A stretch of 64,000 nucleotides of DNA. Origin: Rhabdornis inornatus. Its lineage: Eukaryota; Chordata; Aves; Passeriformes; Rhabdornithidae. Location of the stretch: NCBI GenBank assembly GCA_013397075.1, contig VWZS01008810.1:1488001-1552000 (forward strand). Reading direction: 5' to 3'. The position numbers and the translations under genes are program-made. The notes under the pieces were generated by a model that saw only the letters and a program-made list of their open reading frames with translations, did not search any database and was not told the origin of the DNA. This document shows, in pieces, positions 1 to 13,595 of this stretch (position 1 is the first letter of the stretch; every line of letters begins with the position of its first letter).

Positions 1-855
1 TCAAGTCTATAAACAACTTGTTAAAACATGTCAAACTGTCAAACATTCTTTATATTTTCAGTCCCCTTTCCAGTACAACAGACAAAACAAGGACTTTGTG
101 ATATTACCCTACAGAAGGCTGCTGGACATGCTGGTGCCTTTTCAAAGGTCCTTAAGAACTCTGAAACAGAAAGAAGGATCTGGAAAATTTCTTTACAATT
201 CTCATCTCTCTGGCAAGCTTTCAAAGAATAATACAGTTGGAAAAGTTATGATCTTGGAAGCAAGCAAGCAGTTAATTCTACCCTCTAGAAATCATTACGT
301 TTGAGAGTACAGTGCCTGTCATAGCTTGTTAGAGAGCTTCCTTCTCAAGCAACCAGCCATGGAAAGAGTTGCCCTAATAGAGCAATCAGAGATCATTTAG
401 TAATAGAGCTAGCAAAGTTCTAGTCCACTTTTACTGAATACAGCTACTGAAAAGAAATTAAAGCACATTTGCATTAGTTACATTTGATAGTCAAGTTTTG
501 CAGGGAGGGATTCCTGACAGCTAAGCTTATTTCTATGTTATCAAGCATCCTTAACTTTCATACAACTCTTACACTTATGGTGCCCAACAGTAGAATATCT
601 GTATGCTTAATCAAGTTTCTGAATGAAGGATTTACTCAAGAGTCACTACCTCTCACTCACCAATAATCTACCTACAGTCTCCTGCAAGTTTATGTCTACA
701 AATGACATTGCACTTGTTATTGAGCCTGGTGTCTAGAAACTATTACATCAGCTTTCTCCCAGAACAGGCAGAAAATCATTGTTAGAAAAAGTAGGAACTG
801 GCAGGAGGTCATAAAAAGCCTCAAAATGTTTTTCAGGAAAACAAATTAAATTCCT

Positions 856-1010
856 GAATCAGAGAATAATTCAGGCTGTGAGGGACTTCAGGAGGCCATC
901 TAGGCCATCCTTCTGCTATAAGTAGAATAAGCATGGAAAAAGGACCAGGTTAGAGTTGCCTGCTGAAATGTGTTGGAATCTGACTGAAAGCCACTCACAG
1001 CTGCCAAACA
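856..1010 (-). mobile_element. CR1 LINE fragment, antisense
   Basis: The text GAGAATAATTCAGGCTGTGAG, then GAGGCCATCTAGGCCATCC, resembles the reverse complement of a CR1 3' end (family consensus ...AATCATTCAGGTTGGAAGAG...). It is heavily diverged, and the right end is uncertain. Confidence 0.5.
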
Positions 1011-3167
1011 CATTTTGAGAACAAGCCAAATACAAGAGTCCAGACCTACCCATTAGAAGGTAATGGGAACTACCTGGGGTAGCACTGTGTATGCCCTGAA
1101 GATTTTAAAAGAAGGATTTGTCCTATCTACAGCAAGAACTGCTCATCTGTTTGATATAAGAGCCCTCATACATAGTTGATCCCCCTTGAAATAAATAGCT
1201 CTTTGAGAGTAATAAGCAGTGCATTAAACTCAAATCCAATTCCTTGGCTTTCAATACTATTGAGCATTCTGCCATCCAAATATTAAACATGAAGCAGCTG
1301 CACTATAAGAGTGCCAGAAATTTATGGCCAATAAAGATCTACCACTCAAGGCTAACATAAACGAAGGACAAGCCATCTGCCTAAAATCCAGAAAACTGTT
1401 TAGAATATGTGTCTCAAATCCTTGGGCAGAACATAAAGATCTCACATCTTGACAGTATTTCATATAGGTATCCAGTAGTATCCTAAATAAGAAATGAATA
1501 TTTAATTCCACATAGTAATGTCAGAATTTACGTTACTTTGCCAATAAAAATCTATCTAAACTAATTTGCAGCCAAAGAAGTCACAAAACATGTACACATA
1601 AGCAAGGATAATATTTTTAACACCATTTCGGAGAACTTAATAATTCTCATTATTAAACAATTCTGGTTTGTGCAGTGATCTAGGTAATATCAAAGAAATT
1701 CAATAGGTTGTTCCAGAATCTACAGTAGGTTTTCTATACATAAATAGTGCATTGTTTTTTTGGAAAGTCTAATTGTAAGAGAGAAAGAGAATTTCAACAT
1801 GTAATTCTAGAGATAGATGTTATTTTATAACTTATTGGGTATTTCCAAACTATATATAAGGGTTTTTTAATCATTTCTGCATTTAATTTCAGTGGGCAAT
1901 GGATCTACCATTTTCATAAAGGTTCTCTCTTACTGTAAAAGGAACCAAAACCAGATGATGGAAAATTCCTACTGTTTCTATCAGAGACAGTGAAAACATG
2001 GGATAAGAAAATAATGGGTAAAAACTTTGTTCAACCTGTGGAAGTCAAAGGCCCTGTTGAAAACAGGACTAGTGTTTTTCTTTGTTACTAGGAATTTAGG
2101 AACCATACTGCCTTTTCAATGAAAGAAAATTATACTAGTTCTATGTGAAAAATGTGAGAAAAATAATGACTTCCATCAAATCCTTTGCAATTATTCAAGT
2201 TCTACAAATAAATAGAAAGAATTTACAACTGTTCAAAAAGAAGATATGCATTGTAAAATGATAAAGCAAACCTCATCCTAGAGTTATGTGTGAGGATGTT
2301 GAACAATTTTGTTTAATGGGACTTTTTTCTCAAAAACTCCCATGCTTTTCAAATGCAAATTATCCACAGTATTCAAATCATCTTATAGTCTGATGGATAT
2401 GAAATGCCTCTTAATTTAGGGATTGCCACTATATATGAACATTTGCCTATACCATGCTGCAGTCTTCCTTCATGGAAATAAGATATGTCACACCAGAATG
2501 TACCTTGAAATGTCACTTAGGAATTTTTTATCAGAGAATTTACTTTTCTTCGTAAAAAGATATTTTTAAAAGTTAGTTTTACTACATCTCTTATAGACCA
2601 CAGGGTGTAGCTATCAGGTACAATAAAAAAATTGTGTATTTCTGACCCTGATGCAATCAGTCTAAGGTGGGCTAAATTTTCCTGAATAATTTCCTAATGT
2701 GATGTTATTTATAGTCATTCAGAACACCACAGGGGCTATATCATAATTAAGGTTTGACACGGCAAGAAGAAAAAGGCCAGATGGCCATCTAGTGCTCACT
2801 GTGAGAAAGGCAGGCAAACAGAACGCCCCATTTGACAGTGACTTTGCATATCTCCTTTAAGAGCGACAATGTTTTCAGCCGGGCCTCACGCTATTTTTGC
2901 AAAGCTGAAACCTAAAATTCTGTCTAAAACACTGACAACCGTAACAAACAAGCCCATTTCACTGCTTAGGTTCTATCCTTGTGTCTAGACTTTTACAGCA
3001 CACTCAGCAGGGTGGAGCAGGAATACTGGGGCACACAGATAGAATTTTCAGACTCTCTCACGTGCTACATGAATACACTGAATTTTGGTAGCTGCCAAGT
3101 GCCTAACTCCATCTGGTTATGTAAATAATACCAGATGATATGCTGATATGCCCAATTACTGTTCATA

Positions 3168-3470
3168 GACTCATAGGATGGTTTGGGTTGGATGGGACTT
3201 TTAAGACCATGTACTTCCAACCCCACTGTCATGGGCAGGGACACCTTCTTCTAGACCAGGTTCTCCAGGCAACCTCTTCCAGTGCCTCACCAACCCCAGC
3301 ACAGTAAAGAATTTCTTCCAAATATTTAAACTAAACCTACCCTCCCTCATTTAAAAGCCATTCCCACTTGTCCTATCACTTCATGGCCCTTTAAAAAGTC
3401 CTTCTCCAGCTTTCTTGTGTGCCCCCTTTAGCCATTGGAAGAGCCAAATGGAGATTTCTTGCCTTCTCAC
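3168..3470 (-). mobile_element. CR1 LINE 3' fragment, antisense
   Basis: This is the best-preserved CR1 start in the window. CTCATAGGATGGTTTGGGTT leads into TCATGGGCAGGGACACCTTC, TAGACCAGGTTCTCCAGG and CCTTCTCCAGCTTTCTTGTG, all typical of the reverse complement of a CR1 3' UTR and ORF2 end. The element therefore runs right to left. Similarity fades after about 3450. Confidence 0.85.
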
Positions 3471-4013
3471 ATTCATAGAGTCTCTAAAGCCTGTGACTAC
3501 TCTAGGCTGCTCTGCAGGAGGGTTATGCTGAGCAGCCTTGCAGATCCCTGCCGTGAAAACACAACAGGCACACCCTGGAATGTGGGGTCCAAGAATGTGC
3601 TGCAAGACTCAGGTCTGATCTTGCTCTGAGGACAGCTTCATAGCCATAGCAAAAAAATATAAAGACAGATGTAATAGGATTCTTCAGCTGCAATATGACC
3701 TGGTGCTGAACCAGAGCAAGTATTTACAGAAGATCCGTATGTTAAACCATTCTTATGTCTGTCATTACGTGTCAGGGTGGAGTTGTGATAAACAATTGTT
3801 ACAATTGTATGTTAATGTTTGCCTGTACATTCTATAATGGATTCAGTGCAAAAAAAATCACATTCCACCACAAACAAAAGTCATTTTGTTTCCCTTGAAG
3901 GCAAAAGCAATCTTACTATTGACTTTGGCAACATTACACTTCATATGAAATTAACTCATTTCTACACATACATATTTATCATACTAGTTTTCCTTCACAG
4001 AAATGCAGAAATT

Positions 4014-4090
4014 ATCATAGACTCATAGAACATGTGAGGATGGACGAGACCACTGGAGGCCATCTCTTCCATCTCCCATGACCTGCTGAA
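4014..4090 (-). mobile_element. Short CR1-like 3' end, antisense
   Basis: TCATAGACTCATAGAACATG followed by GGATGGACGAGACCACTGGA and GGCCATC has the layout of an inverted CR1 terminus: octamer-like repeats, then the GGTTGGAAGGGACC-like box. It is short and diverged. Confidence 0.5.
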
Positions 4091-5989
4091 AAGAAGGGAG
4101 AAGCTCTTCTGATACCTGAGTACTGACAACACCACTCAGAAACTCAAGCTGAATCTCTCTTGTAAAATAGCAATACTTTCAATAATAATATCAATATAAT
4201 ACTTTCAATAATACTATCAATACTTTCACACTTTCTATTTCAGTGTGCTCTGCCTGTTACTGTGTGGTTCCACATAGAAATCAGCGGTACTGACTGAAAT
4301 CCTTCAGGAAAATTGACAACCCTTCCTGGGAATAGAAATCTTTCATGAAAAGTATTTCTAATGCACCTGAAGATGTAAGAGACATAGCTAAACATCAAAT
4401 CAGTGCATGTTCATTAGGAATGGCCCTTTTGTGCATAGTGAATTTTAATTAACATTACCTTTGATCCTGCAGGGAATACTGCAAGTGACAGCTGAGTTCA
4501 CTACCTTGCTGCCACTGGGTAAACACCGTGATGTCTGCCACCAACATGGACCTCTTCTGCACTCACATGTGGCTTCTTGTCCCACCTCTGCCTCATTTGT
4601 TAATTACAGCCACAGAGAATTATGCTGTCAAGCTTTATTTGAAGGTACTTCCAGCATAAAGATGGAAGAAATTAAGTGACATTATAGCTAATGAGGGACC
4701 ACCTGAGCCCTACAGCAATTTCTACAGGCATATGGGATCTGGTGGGGTATTCAAGAATGTAGAAGAAATATCTGAAGTGATTTAATTCATTAAATAATTC
4801 CCTAGGTTCTCACTAACTACAACACATACACAGGTCACAGTGTTCTCCTTCTCTTTTTTCCAGTGTACAATTAATAGGATAGCATACTGGGGAGTAGTTG
4901 TATTTAAATGTAAGAAGAGATGCCCCATATGCAAATGTCCTAAAAGCAGGCATTCCACAGGAAAACCATCAGTGTAACCTGACACTAGAGCATTTTCCAA
5001 TCTAGGTAACTGCACTTATCCCAGATAAGAAAATATTATATTAAGACAACGGGGAAATCTTTTAAAAACTATCTCAAGGGCCGGAAACACATCCTTCAAC
5101 ACATTTAATGAAAGATATGCCTAAGTGCCTGCAACATTTAATAGAATTCTATCATCCCCTGCTCCAAATCTTGTGACCCCTGTGACATTTCAAAGGACCA
5201 GGCTCAGTCTTAAGAAACCTGCAATGAACAGCTCACTGTAAAGAAAATAGTAGGACTTGATTATGATAGGAATACTACAAGGCCTTATGACTATGTATAG
5301 TATATCCAACATATCCTCTAGCTCTTCTCACTTCATTGTCTACTAAGGGGTGGTATAGAAAACATAGCACTGTAGCTCATTCCAGCCTAACTTCTCAGGT
5401 TCCCTTCCTATGAAACCACAGGAAAATAAGTAGGACATTTAACTCCTGTCTTACCCACATCTCTTAGTATAGACATAGTCCAAGGACCTAAGCTTGCTCC
5501 TGCTAAATACTCCCTTGGTTGTACTTTTTATTTTTGTCCAAAAAGATTGAAATGAGTGACAAAACCCCTCAACTTCCCCGTAAAACTAGAGGACAATGTT
5601 CATGGCAAAACTCTGCTTGGGCAGAAAGCAGAAGACAAGCTCTTTGGTGGTTGCAACTACATCACTGACTAATGGAGAACAAAGGGGGAATTTATTTCAT
5701 GCAGTCTGCTAAGGTCCATGTGAACATAAAAATACACCTACAAAGTACACCTACAAAGAGATCCATCAGAAATAGGGGCTGTTTCAATTGCCCCTCAGAT
5801 GTTTCATTGCACCTACATTCAAGGAAAGAAAAACCCTTCAACCATCAAAAGGTGAATCCTGGCATGGTCTTACCTCAGCTTCCTATCTGAGTCCCTTACT
5901 GGTAGTGTATCCAAACAGCTCATATTCTTTTTATATTTGTTTGTACCCTATACTGCTCTGAAATAGAGAAGTATTTGCATATTTTCAAA

Positions 5990-6090
5990 GAACGGTTTGG
6001 GTTGGTAAGGACCTTAAAGACAATGGACAGTGTCTACTAGATCAGGCTGCTCAAAGTGCCATCCAGACTGGCCGGGAACACTTTAGGGCA
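5990..6090 (-). mobile_element. CR1 LINE 3' fragment, antisense
   Basis: AACGGTTTGGGTTGGTAAGG, then ACCTTAAAGACAATGG and CTAGATCAGGCTGCTCAAAG, matches the inverted CR1 3' end. It is a truncated piece of about 100 bp. Confidence 0.75.
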
Positions 6091-9000
6091 TTTTCCTTGT
6101 AGACAAGAGAGAGAGTGAGGCACAGAGACATTTCTCTCTTTGTCTGAGATCTGTGGCAGAGGGGACAAGTGAAAATCCTTGTAGTTGCAAGGCTCAGAGT
6201 GCCATTACCTTTCAGAATTCTGGCAAATACACACAGACTTGATTAGTACTATCATATGAAGTAAAATCAATACATGAAAATACACTTGTGAAAGTAATTA
6301 AATTATCTTGCACTTTCCTGTTTGCTGAATTTTCTTCATTTTCCCCAGTAGTGCATAAAGCTTACAAAGCTTTAGCTTTCAAAATCTTACTGCCAGCTTG
6401 ACAGAAGGTTATTACATTGCATTTGACTTTCTTAGTTGTTTCAAGGATTTCCTGATGCATTTTGAGCTGCTATTAGGGCCATTTTGCAAATGAAGCAGCT
6501 TAGGGGATAGGGTACAGAACCTACAACTGCGTGTCTGTGGTGGCCATCTACCTTCTGTCAATAGCAATTACAGTAAATAAAAATGAATTGGAATTCCAAC
6601 TCTGCTTCCTAACTGACATCAACTGCATCAGAAACTACCCTGACAACTGACATCCAAGTTGTGATGCCTCAATAAAATGGGTGAAGGAAGAAGTACCAGA
6701 CTCCATTCTTGTCCTTCTGGGACAAGGTTGGAACACTAGATAATTTGTGGAATTACATCCTACCCATAGTCAATGACCAAATAAGGAACTTCACTTTATA
6801 GGATTGTCAATCTATCACCTTTCAGGAGCTTTAAGTTAACTTAAAAAATTAACTTTAGCAGAAAAGGATGTTATTGCTTTTACTGAGGTCACTTAAAGGG
6901 TAAGATCATTCTCAGTGATGCTAATGTGATGGTACAGGGGTGACAGGAGTTAATTGCACAGTTACCACTCTATTATTGATTTATACTCTCCTGGCATTTA
7001 CAGAGAAATAAAATAGAGTTTACATTTTACACACTCTCACAAAATACAAGACACAAACTAATGTAGAGTTGGAATTAAAATTGGTAAAATTGTTACATGC
7101 AAAGGAATAAAACTGAGAAAAAGATGTAATTTCTCTGTTTCCTTCCATGAAGCATTAAAACTATAATTAGGGATTTTGAGTTAAAGCACAAAAAAGGAGA
7201 TTCATCTACTGAAAGAGTTTACTCTTCCAATTGCTATGTGCATATACAGGTGTTCTGCCTCTGTGATTAGCACAACTCTTGTAATTAAGGCCCACAAGAG
7301 GGCTGCATACATGTATTTCAGCTACACATTTTTACTGTGTCAAAAATAAGATGAAACATGAATAGAAATTAATTGGTGTAAATTTACCTGTTTGAACAGT
7401 GGCAGTAAATTTAGAGCATATAAAGAACTGTTTTCCCTTAAAAGAGCTTCTTTTGGCAGCCTGAGCAGTGTGGTAGCTCACTTTGGTCACTTCTGTCCCT
7501 TTGTAAGTCAGGATAAGAGACTTTTTGAAAGTAAGATTTCTCAAGAATCTTCATCTGATACCTTCTTCAGTCACAGAGCTCATTTAAGTTTCATGTTTCT
7601 GAATCCCCTTCCCAGTTTTTATGCAACACTGTATGATGAATGGTATTGGGAAGAGATGTTTCCAATAGAGAAGAAAGTCTGAAGTTCACTTCATAGTACA
7701 CATTTCCAGCCCTGAGGCTCAAACATGATAATAGAAGATTAATCTGGTGTACACCAGTAGTTCAGATGCAAAACAAGCCCTGGTTCCAGTGCATATGGTT
7801 CATATCAAGCACCTGAAAAAATATGTCTTGGATCTTCTTCCATGTATGCTTTGTAGCACTGAATTTTTGTGCTAGACCCCATGGAGCACGCTGTTTCATC
7901 TTTAGGGAGTCTGAAGCTTCTTTCCTTTCCTGTGTAAGTCTGGCCTTCTCTCCAGAAGTTCTATTTGATGCAACACAAGGAACATCCCATTACACTAGGT
8001 ACACGAATAAGTAAATGGAACACAATGAGTCTAGAAACTTGGCAAAATATCACATAAGAAGTCTACTGAGAAAACAAAGGAAGTAGTACATCTAAACAAA
8101 TTTATAAATATGTATATAGATCGTCCCTCAAAGACAAATCAGCTGTTCTGTGATGATGGTCGCAGAGACAATAGAGAAGCAGCTGTTTCCCAACAACTTC
8201 TTTCCTAGAGCATCCAATGTATTCCACACTGGGGAGAAAATTTCCTTTCAAAGTGCTCTTTCCCAGCATGCTTCTTTTGGTTTACATCTTTTGTAATAAA
8301 GATGCAGGCCAATAACTCTTAAAACAGCTATTTTGTAACAAGTTTGATGCATTTCATTTCTTCTAACCAACACATCATCTGGACTTAAATGGTCTTTTTG
8401 GTTCCTTTTCACAGGAAAAGGTGGATACTGTCAAATTCACCCATGTTAGCATGCTACCAAACCACATACAAACTTTTTAGGAAAAACCAATCTGAGCACT
8501 TAACTAAAACATCCTAGTATCAGGCCGGCAAAAAAACATGCATCAATCTTTCCCATTGTGTGTAAGAAAATGTCTGTGTACAAATCAGTGTGAGAAAATA
8601 CACTGAAAACTAACAGTATTATTTAATACAGTATGATATAATTTATGGAGTGCAGTTATTTTTATGGCGACCCTTGTATATTTCATGGTGTTAGTGACTA
8701 AATTTTACTAATTATTTAGTAAATAAATATATTATCTCTTTGCAACCTTAAGTGATGTTTGCTTTTACACTTTCTTAATTAAGTTTTTTGTTTTATGTAA
8801 AATATTTAAATAAATTACAAATTTAAGTTCACCATCTAGAATATAAGAATACCCATACTGCAATGATATAGGTTAGACTTAAGGCAGGCTTTTTTCACAT
8901 GGTTCTCTCTGAAAAGGAAAATGTGTAATATCTAGCTATGTTAAAGACAGCAGTCTTAAAAATAACTACTGAAATGCCAAAATGCCATTCTTCTCCATTT

Positions 9001-9269
9001 TTATTACCTTAGAAATAAAAATAGGCTCATATTATTAACATACATCTGAACACAGTAGAGTTTGATCATGTGTGCTGAATGTTGCTGAGCTCTGTACAGA
9101 GTATGAGGAATATACATGAATCACTGCACTCCCTGGGTTCTTCATAGCTTTGGTAGTTCTATGACCACATGAAAGGCTGAGGTACATATAAAAGGGCCTG
9201 CCCTTTCCGGATTTGATAACTTCAGAACTTGAAGATAGACAGAGAGTTTTCCCTTCAGGGATGACTAAA

Positions 9270-9360
9270 GTTATACAATGGTTTGTGTAGGAATGAACCT
9301 TAAAGATCATCTAGTTCTTATACCTTCAACATCTCCAGCACTGTAGTTAACCCAGAATAC
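9270..9360 (-). mobile_element. CR1-like fragment, antisense
   Basis: ACAATGGTTTGTGTAGGAATG leads into AACCTTAAAGATCATCTAGT, closely following the inverted CR1 terminus (GGTTTGGGTTGGAAGGGACCTTAAAG-type). It is short. Confidence 0.6.
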
Positions 9361-11395
9361 AGACACTTACCTTTTACTGCAAGCTGACAGCCATCCTTTA
9401 ATCTGTATTTTGAACATTATACCTCCTGATGAGACCTCCTATCATAACTTGCATGCCCAGTACTGTTAGAATCATCTAACAGGAAATAAGCTAATGTAAT
9501 TTTGACACAGGTGGCAGCAGATGTGAGGAACTGGCAGCTTTAAGCCAGCTGGTGGGCAACCTAAGAAGTAGTTTTTGGAGCAAAGATGGGACTGGCCAAG
9601 TTGTTCAGCACTCATCTGGCTCCGGCCCTTCAGCCTCAGCTGCTATGGCCAAGACTTGAGCATTCTTCTGCACTAAAGACCTGACCACTTGTTTCAGCCA
9701 ACAGTGCTGAATTGGTTAAATTGCAACCAGCTCAACTGAAACCATTGGGAAGGAGTTAGCCAGATTTTCCTAAAGCAGCCTTTTCAGCTGAAGATGAATC
9801 GCTGTGGTTTGCATGGATTGAGGAGAATGTGAGGGAATACTAAGAAAAGTAAATAAAACCATGAGTATCACCATGGGTCTGTACATCCACTTAAAAGGTG
9901 GCGATTTGCAAAGGGAAAAAGTTAATTAAAAAAAAAATTAACACCCAAATGGGCTGCAAACCTATTCTGCAATGTTTAAAGTTCAGTGCCAAGAACAATG
10001 CACTCTGGAATGCTATAAAAATAATCTGGCAAACTTTAAGACCTAGGCAAAATTGAATTGTCTTGTCTTCTCTGCATCATTATGAACATAAAAACAGTCC
10101 AGACAGATCACTTAGTTTTAACCATCATTATTAACACAGAAATGGAATTTCTTAAAAGGTTCATTAGACTTCTAGGGTGCTTTTTACCCACGGAGCCTGA
10201 CTGAAAATAGAAGTTTCCATCAGTTGATGTCGTGGAGATTGCATTATTCCCAACTCTCACCAGAACATGATTTTCATATACCATGTCTACACTGTCAATA
10301 TCAATGTGTACACACTGTTTAGCAATACACACAATGTGAATTATACTCACTTATCAGTGAAAGATAATTTTCTTTTTCCATGCCTACATTTTGAATTCAA
10401 TCTCCTCTAACTGAATCAATGAGTTGGAACTATTTTGTGTACAAATTATGTATCAGATGCATGCTCATCCTGTTAATCTCTCTTACAGCCAGTTTCATTT
10501 TTGCTGTGTTCTCATATCAGTACTGTTTAAATCTCTTTCAACAGCAATGTTCTCTGCTTACCTATCCTACAGCTTCCAAGGTATTTCCCTGTATCATCAG
10601 GCAGGCAGTCTAATGCAACCACTGCATACTCATAGAGGGAGAAGTCTCCGCTTGAGTTAGGATCATTTCAGAGTAGCCCATATTGACTAGTAGATACATA
10701 TCCATGCTAAAATTGCCATACATATAAATCCTTCTGATTGTTTTTGTAGATAAGCATGAGGTATATTCTAAATCACAAAATAAGCATCAAATAATCACAG
10801 AACAACACACTTCACATGCACAGACCAAGAAACAAATCCTTAGACAGCTGATCTGCTATGACCAGTGCTTTTTCAGATGACATGCTGAAGTACTTAAAAT
10901 AACTATGAAATGTTTTTCCTTTCATCTTTTGTTCATGCATGCATTTCTCCGCTGTATTTTGGGAGGAAAGGAAACTAATCCTAATTTGCATATACTATGA
11001 GTTTATTTTGGAGTTAGCAACAGGACCAAAACTATATCTCCAAATATGCAGCTACTGTCTTCAGCTGGGGAATAATCTTCATTATATGTGTTCTCATTAC
11101 ATCAGTGGAGCATTTGTGCTTCTGAGCCTTTACTCCTGCTTTAGCCTGGCAGGATTTTTAATCAGAAAAACAAACATGGTGAACATGACTCATGCTCTCA
11201 GACATTCACTGTAGGTGTGTCAATGAGAACGTCCTAGATGGTGATGTGCTCCACACCCTCTATTTGCAGGACCAGAGGACGTGCTTTTTCTGAGGAAGGA
11301 AATGCTAGAACCACCGACATGAGTCAGGTGGAGCAAACGGGATCCTGGTTCTTACACTCTTACCCAGCCATATCTCTGTGGGGTGAAAGGGTCAA

Positions 11396-11750
11396 AACGG
11401 GGTGTGGGGTGGAGCCGGGCGGGAGGGGGGAACGAAGCATTCAGGCACCGTCAAACCTTTCGGCTGCCCATCGTTTCCCTCTGCGATACGTGGGATGCCT
11501 CGCGTGTGGCACTTTGCACACGCTGGCAGGATTTTGCCCACTTTCTGATTTACAGGCTGCCGGCTGGAAGCTGCTCCCTCGCTCCCGCTGCGGGCACGCT
11601 GCGGTGGTGCCGCGCCGCGGGCTCCCCGTGCCCGGTGGCGGGGGCGGGATCGGCGGGCGGCGGGCAGCAGGTGCCGGGCGGGGGGCAGCGGGAGCCCCCC
11701 GCGCCTCCCGCCTCCCTCCGCTGCTAATGAGGGGAACAGCCGAGGGAGGG
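11396..11750. promoter_or_regulatory. CpG-rich core A
   Basis: This is the densest CpG block at the left edge of the GC-rich domain. It contains repeated CGGGCGG/GGGCGG motifs, especially around 11636-11690, that would suit Sp1/KLF proteins. It ends in an abrupt return to mixed composition after about 11760. No coding exon is recognised. Confidence 0.5.
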
Positions 11751-12359
11751 AGGCGCAAATCATCTTAAAAGAGAGGCAGAAAATGACCGCGGGCAACCGC
11801 CACGAGGCGGGTTTTGTTTGGCCGCTCTGGCAGTAAACTCGTGTAATCTGCAGTCATTAGCATAATCTTCAAAGATCTTTAGGGGGATAATCTTTAAAAT
11901 GCCTGGGGTGCTCGCTTGTGAGGCTCCTAAATAGGATATCGTCGGAGGGCTGGCGATACCCTTTGAGGTGTCTTTCTTGGGATTCGAGGGGTTCCTCTCC
12001 GCCTTCTGCTGTGGCGGACAATAATGTGATCTCCGCCTGGACGGGGGTCAGGAGAGCACTGCGGCGCTGAACACTCAGACCTACTCTCTGGCGGGCTTTT
12101 AATTTACGAGGGGGAAAGGCATATATTTTCCCTCGAAGTTTACTTTTCGTCAAGGGTAATTATCTCACTTGCATTTGAACTCTTCGGGGGACTGGAATGA
12201 GTTTCCAAGCATTCGATTCCCCTGCCTGAAATCTATAGCTCTTTTGTGTGAACCTCCAGAGCTCTGGAAATGAACAACCCAACCCGCGGTTTGCAGAAAT
12301 GTTCATTGCAGCGAAGGGCGTGTTCGGAGAACACAAACAGCACCCACAGATAGTTGCCA

Positions 12360-12510
12360 AGGGCACCTAATACATCTTTGCATTACACCTTGAACCAGTT
12401 TGCCCATATCTCCGAGTTTTTATTGCACGAATCATAAATGATTGTAAAGTCTGCAAATCTTTCATGAAATCCTGGCAATTAATAGTTTAGCCAGGGAACC
12501 TCTAAAGAAA
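12360..12510. other. AT-rich unique block within the GC-rich domain; candidate conserved non-coding element
   Basis: This is an AT-rich but complex sequence inside the GC-rich domain. It contains homeobox/CDX-like words such as TTTATTGCACGA, ATCATAAATGATT and GGCAATTAATAG. It is not a recognised repeat and no ORF is present. Calling it conserved is a guess from its texture and setting; an alignment would decide. Confidence 0.25.
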
Positions 12511-13139
12511 CCAGTCTCTAATGCAGCCCTTGAAATCGGTTCACAGCCGCGTGGTGCCAGCGTAATCTGACGACTCAGAGTTTTAAGAGGTTTACGGCTT
12601 TTCTTTTTCTTTTGAACAATACACTTTCACTCTGTTTTTCGAAGCCACAAAACGCAGAAACCTTAGTTAGTACAGAATGCCAGGTGTTCTCTGATCAGAG
12701 GGAGGGGGAAAGGGCTCTGCAGAAGTCAGCTTGAAAGCTCTATACCAGAACCTGTAAAATTAGACCACGTTTCCCATTTACGGTTTCAGGTAACCACATA
12801 AAACTATCTGTTTCTTTAAACCGGTTTGGTCCTGATCGTTTCCTGTATTGCGCTTTTAAAGGCAGAAGAACCCCGTGACCCCAAGTGACTATAGTTCCCG
12901 GCAGCCGTTTAGATGGTTTTTGAAGGCACGTTGGGGTCCTTTATCAATTATTCGTGATAACAAAGGAAAGGCGCTTGCCTTAAGATGGGAAAGTTTTTCA
13001 AGGGAAGCTCCTGCGACGAGAGAAGTGCCTAGCTCCCCATAAATGATTGACGAAGGATGGATCAGTAACAGGGAAAAAAGCAGCCCAGGGGAGGGAGAGA
13101 GGGCACACAAACAGTTGCTTCACCCGCAGGTTAATGATA

Positions 13140-13470
13140 CCGGAACGAAGCGAGAGGAGACCGGGCGGGTTGCCGCGATGGGCGGGCGCCCGTTCCCGAC
13201 CCCAGCCCCTGCCCCGCCGCCCGCAGAGGCAGCTTCGCCAGATCCCCTTGTTTTCTCCCCGAATAAACTGCCTGGCGAAGGGTTGACAAACCCTGCTGGG
13301 AGCAGGTCGGGAAGGGCAAACCCTCGCAGATGTTGCCCTGCGGGAGCGTGCCGGGCTACTCGCCCGGACCGGGCTGGCCCCGCCGGAACGAGGGGGCTAT
13401 GCCGGCGGCCGCAGCCCGGCGGGCAGCCGCCCAGCAGGTGTCTGCGGACACAGCCAGAGGCAGCCAAGTG
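13140..13470. promoter_or_regulatory. CpG-rich core B
   Basis: This is the second CpG-dense block, with many CGG, GCCGG and CCCGG tracts. Frames are open on both strands at once, which indicates composition rather than coding. It is flanked by moderately GC-rich unique sequence. Confidence 0.45.
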
Positions 13471-13551
13471 ATTAGAGGGGCTTCTTCAAAATGGCACAGA
13501 GATCATACTGTCTGGGACTTTTCCCTTGAGGTCAACGCCTGGAAATATTCG

Positions 13552-13595
13552 TTATCTCCGCTGTAAAAGGGTTTTATCTCCGCTGTAAAAGGGTT
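13552..13595 (+). repeat. Perfect 22-bp tandem duplication
   Basis: Two adjacent identical 22-bp units start at 13552 and 13574 and contain TATCTCCGCTGTAAAAGGG. The unit's 22-bp length is about two helical turns. It lies just downstream of CpG-rich core B. Confidence 0.9.

Larger units (their letters stand above)
1..11329. other. AT-rich non-coding flank
   Basis: No coding exon was recognised on either strand. The predicted frames are short, have no family resemblance and are not flanked by matching splice sites. Content is unique AT-rich sequence plus the CR1 fragments listed separately. It may be intergenic DNA, or intronic DNA of a long upstream transcript. Confidence 0.6.

Noticed and set aside
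11238..11796. Overlapping ORFs of 105-176 codons on both strands in CpG core A
   Set aside because: GC-rich DNA has few stop codons. The products are Pro/Arg/Gly/Ala-rich in several frames at once, without domains or splice context.
11926..11935. Exact CArg-box word CCTAAATAGG
   Set aside because: A few such matches are expected by chance in 64 kb of this composition, and no supporting context was found.
13043..13471. ORFs of up to 142 codons in CpG core B
   Set aside because: Simultaneous open frames on both strands, composition-driven peptides and no family resemblance.
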